Shown here: piece by piece, positions 4,853 to 5,872 of the stretch
Position numbering within the stretch: position 1 is the stretch's first letter
Layout of the letters: the number at the start of each line of letters is the position of its first letter
Assembly (NCBI GenBank): GCA_003154255.1
Contig: PMCY01000271.1
Location: forward strand, 2,282-8,153
Direction: 5' to 3'
Source: Candidatus Aminicenantota bacterium
GTDB lineage: Bacteria > Acidobacteriota > Aminicenantia > Aminicenantales > UBA4085
Length of the DNA: 5,872 nt
The notes under the pieces: model-generated
What the model saw: only the letters and a program-made list of their open reading frames with translations
Told to the model about the DNA's origin: nothing
Database searches by the model: none
Translations under genes and position numbers: made by a program

Positions 4853-5872
4853 TCAGCGTCGCTTGGCCGGCGGGACGGGTGCGGCATCGACACCTCGAGC
4901 TCGCAGTATACTCAGGGTATTTTCCGCTGATCGGGTGTCGGGACAGGGGATAATCACCCGATAAAGCGTTCGACCGGCCGAAACGATTGTGCGGACCTTG
5001 GCCTCCGGGCAGAGATCGGCGATCGAGCGGCGCATTTTCTCGGCCAGGCCCGGCTTCGAGAAGACCCCGGCTTGAAGAAGGACCGTCCCACGGGAAGTCG
5101 CCGCGGAGGGAGCGGACGGTTTGGCCGGCCTGGGGGCAGGGAGGATTCCGCCGCGCTGTTCTTGTCCTACGACGATCTCTCCAGCATCGACGAATTGGAT
5201 CTCTCTCCGGCGATGGAGAACGCGGATATTCGATTCGGCCGTCCGGCCCGGCTGGACGTCGACGGAAATCGCCGGTTTTTCCGAATCCGTGAACTCGGGT
5301 AGATCTTCGGAATCGACGGCCAGGATCCAGCGTCCGGGCCGCAAGTCCTCGAAACGAAAGTTCCCGTCGTCGTCGCTGACCTGGCTATAGACCGTGCCGT
5401 CCCGGCGGGCTTCGACGATCGTGCCGCCCAGGCCGGACGGAATAGTGTCGCCGCCCGTCTTGTCTTTTTCCTCCCCGGGGACCAAAATGATCCGCCCTTC
5501 GATGCCGCCCGGGCGGGCCACGGCGATCTCGACCGTCTTTTCAGCCTGGCCCTCCACGGAGACGCTCAGGGGGGCGTCTTGCAGAGGGACCCGGCCGGCG
5601 CTGGCGGACTTGGGCTCGACGCTTAAATAGTAGGTGTCGGGTTTGACGCCGTGGAAAACGAAACCGCCCCGTTCATCGGTCAGCGCGATCAGGTCATTGG
5701 CTTTGACCAGGACGTGGTCCAGACCGCGGCCGGGAATCTCGGCGTCGAGAACCCGACCGCTGAGCTTGCCTATGTCCGATCGTCTGCCGACAGGCAGCCG
5801 GAGCGGAATGGTATATTCGAAGGAAACCATTGTGTTCCGTAAACCGCCCCCGCCTGGAAGGGACGCATCGAA
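4853..5872 (-). CDS. Envelope protein with two carboxypeptidase-regulatory-like domains and a C-terminal SPOR domain (5' end cut by window)
   Basis: The frame is open from the right edge to TGA at 4855-4853, giving 339 residues. An ATG at 5830 with a weak GGAA upstream would give 325, but that product would lack a signal peptide and begin in the middle of a strand (VSFEYTIPL), so I think the gene starts outside the window. Numbered from that Met: VSFEYTIPLRLPVGRR (2-17) resembles a barrel or usher-like strand before the first Ig-type domain. Domain 1 spans about 22-105 (LSGRVLDA, VKANDLIALTDERGGFVF, PDTYYLSV) and domain 2 about 108-205 (IEGRIILVPG, SDDDGNFRFEDLRPGRWIL), both with the peptidase-regulatory/CnaB-like pattern. 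A Pro/Ala linker lies at 228-246 and a SPOR domain at about 248-318 (VLLQAGVFSKP ... LYRVIIP ... LRARGV), with C274 and C296 as a possible disulphide. SPOR implies periplasmic peptidoglycan binding. The combination with Ig-like modules is unusual. Catalytic function is not visible; the missing N-terminus may hold it. Confidence 0.8.
   Translation of the reverse strand, partial: FDASLPGGGGLRNTMVSFEYTIPLRLPVGRRSDIGKLSGRVLDAEIPGRGLDHVLVKANDLIALTDERGGFVFHGVKPDTYYLSVEPKSASAGRVPLQDAPLSVSVEGQAEKTVEIAVARPGGIEGRIILVPGEEKDKTGGDTIPSGLGGTIVEARRDGTVYSQVSDDDGNFRFEDLRPGRWILAVDSEDLPEFTDSEKPAISVDVQPGRTAESNIRVLHRRREIQFVDAGEIVVGQEQRGGILPAPRPAKPSAPSAATSRGTVLLQAGVFSKPGLAEKMRRSIADLCPEAKVRTIVSAGRTLYRVIIPCPDTRSAENTLSILRARGVDAAPVPPAKRR

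Noticed and set aside
5828..5830. ATG at 5830 as the true start of the SPOR-domain gene
   Set aside because: The frame stays open to the window edge, the product would lack any export signal despite having periplasmic domains, and the start would fall at the edge of a beta strand.

Overview
The window is GC-rich DNA from a Gram-negative (diderm) bacterium. Most products are envelope or exported proteins: an outer-membrane beta-barrel family, a Tat-exported Ntn hydrolase, an RlpA-type protein, a second SPOR-domain protein and a small secreted beta protein. The only clear cytoplasmic enzyme is a UbiE/MenG-type quinone methyltransferase. From memory of the families, this mix and the style of the beta-barrel and asparaginase proteins fit Acidobacteriota, Aminicenantota or a related phylum. 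That placement is inference. I see no mobile element, tRNA, rRNA or CRISPR array.

Layout: (1) 1-75 is the 3' end of a + strand gene whose last 24 codons resemble the end of the next gene, so the left edge cuts a tandem pair of beta-barrel paralogs. (2) 86-1387 is the complete second paralog. (3) 1388-1598 is a 211-base gap between convergent genes, holding a long nested inverted repeat with A and T runs at its outer edges, a candidate two-way terminator. (4) 2294-1599 (-) is the UbiE/MenG methyltransferase. (5) 2295-2379 is a divergent promoter region. (6) 2380-3435 (+) is a Tat-exported N4-glycosylasparaginase-family hydrolase. (7) 4119-3451 (-) is an RlpA-like protein with a C-terminal SPOR domain. 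(8) 4120-4309 is a divergent intergenic region with a seven-G tract, an intrinsic terminator facing +, a perfect 10-bp palindrome and a good sigma70-like promoter. (9) 4310-4843 (+) is a small secreted beta-rich protein of unknown function. (10) 5872-4853 (-) is the 3' part of a gene with two carboxypeptidase-regulatory-like domains and a C-terminal SPOR domain, cut by the right edge.

After the tandem pair the genes alternate strand one by one, and two convergent pairs are only 15 and 9 bases apart. These are therefore mostly single-gene units rather than an operon. The common theme is the cell envelope: two proteins carry SPOR domains, which in known cases bind glycan strands stripped of stem peptides at division sites; one of them is also a DPBB/RlpA protein; and there are two paralogous barrels. 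No proven multi-gene system is visible. The least explained parts are the tandem barrels, the secreted 177-residue protein beside the SPOR fusion, and the regulatory region at 4120-4309.
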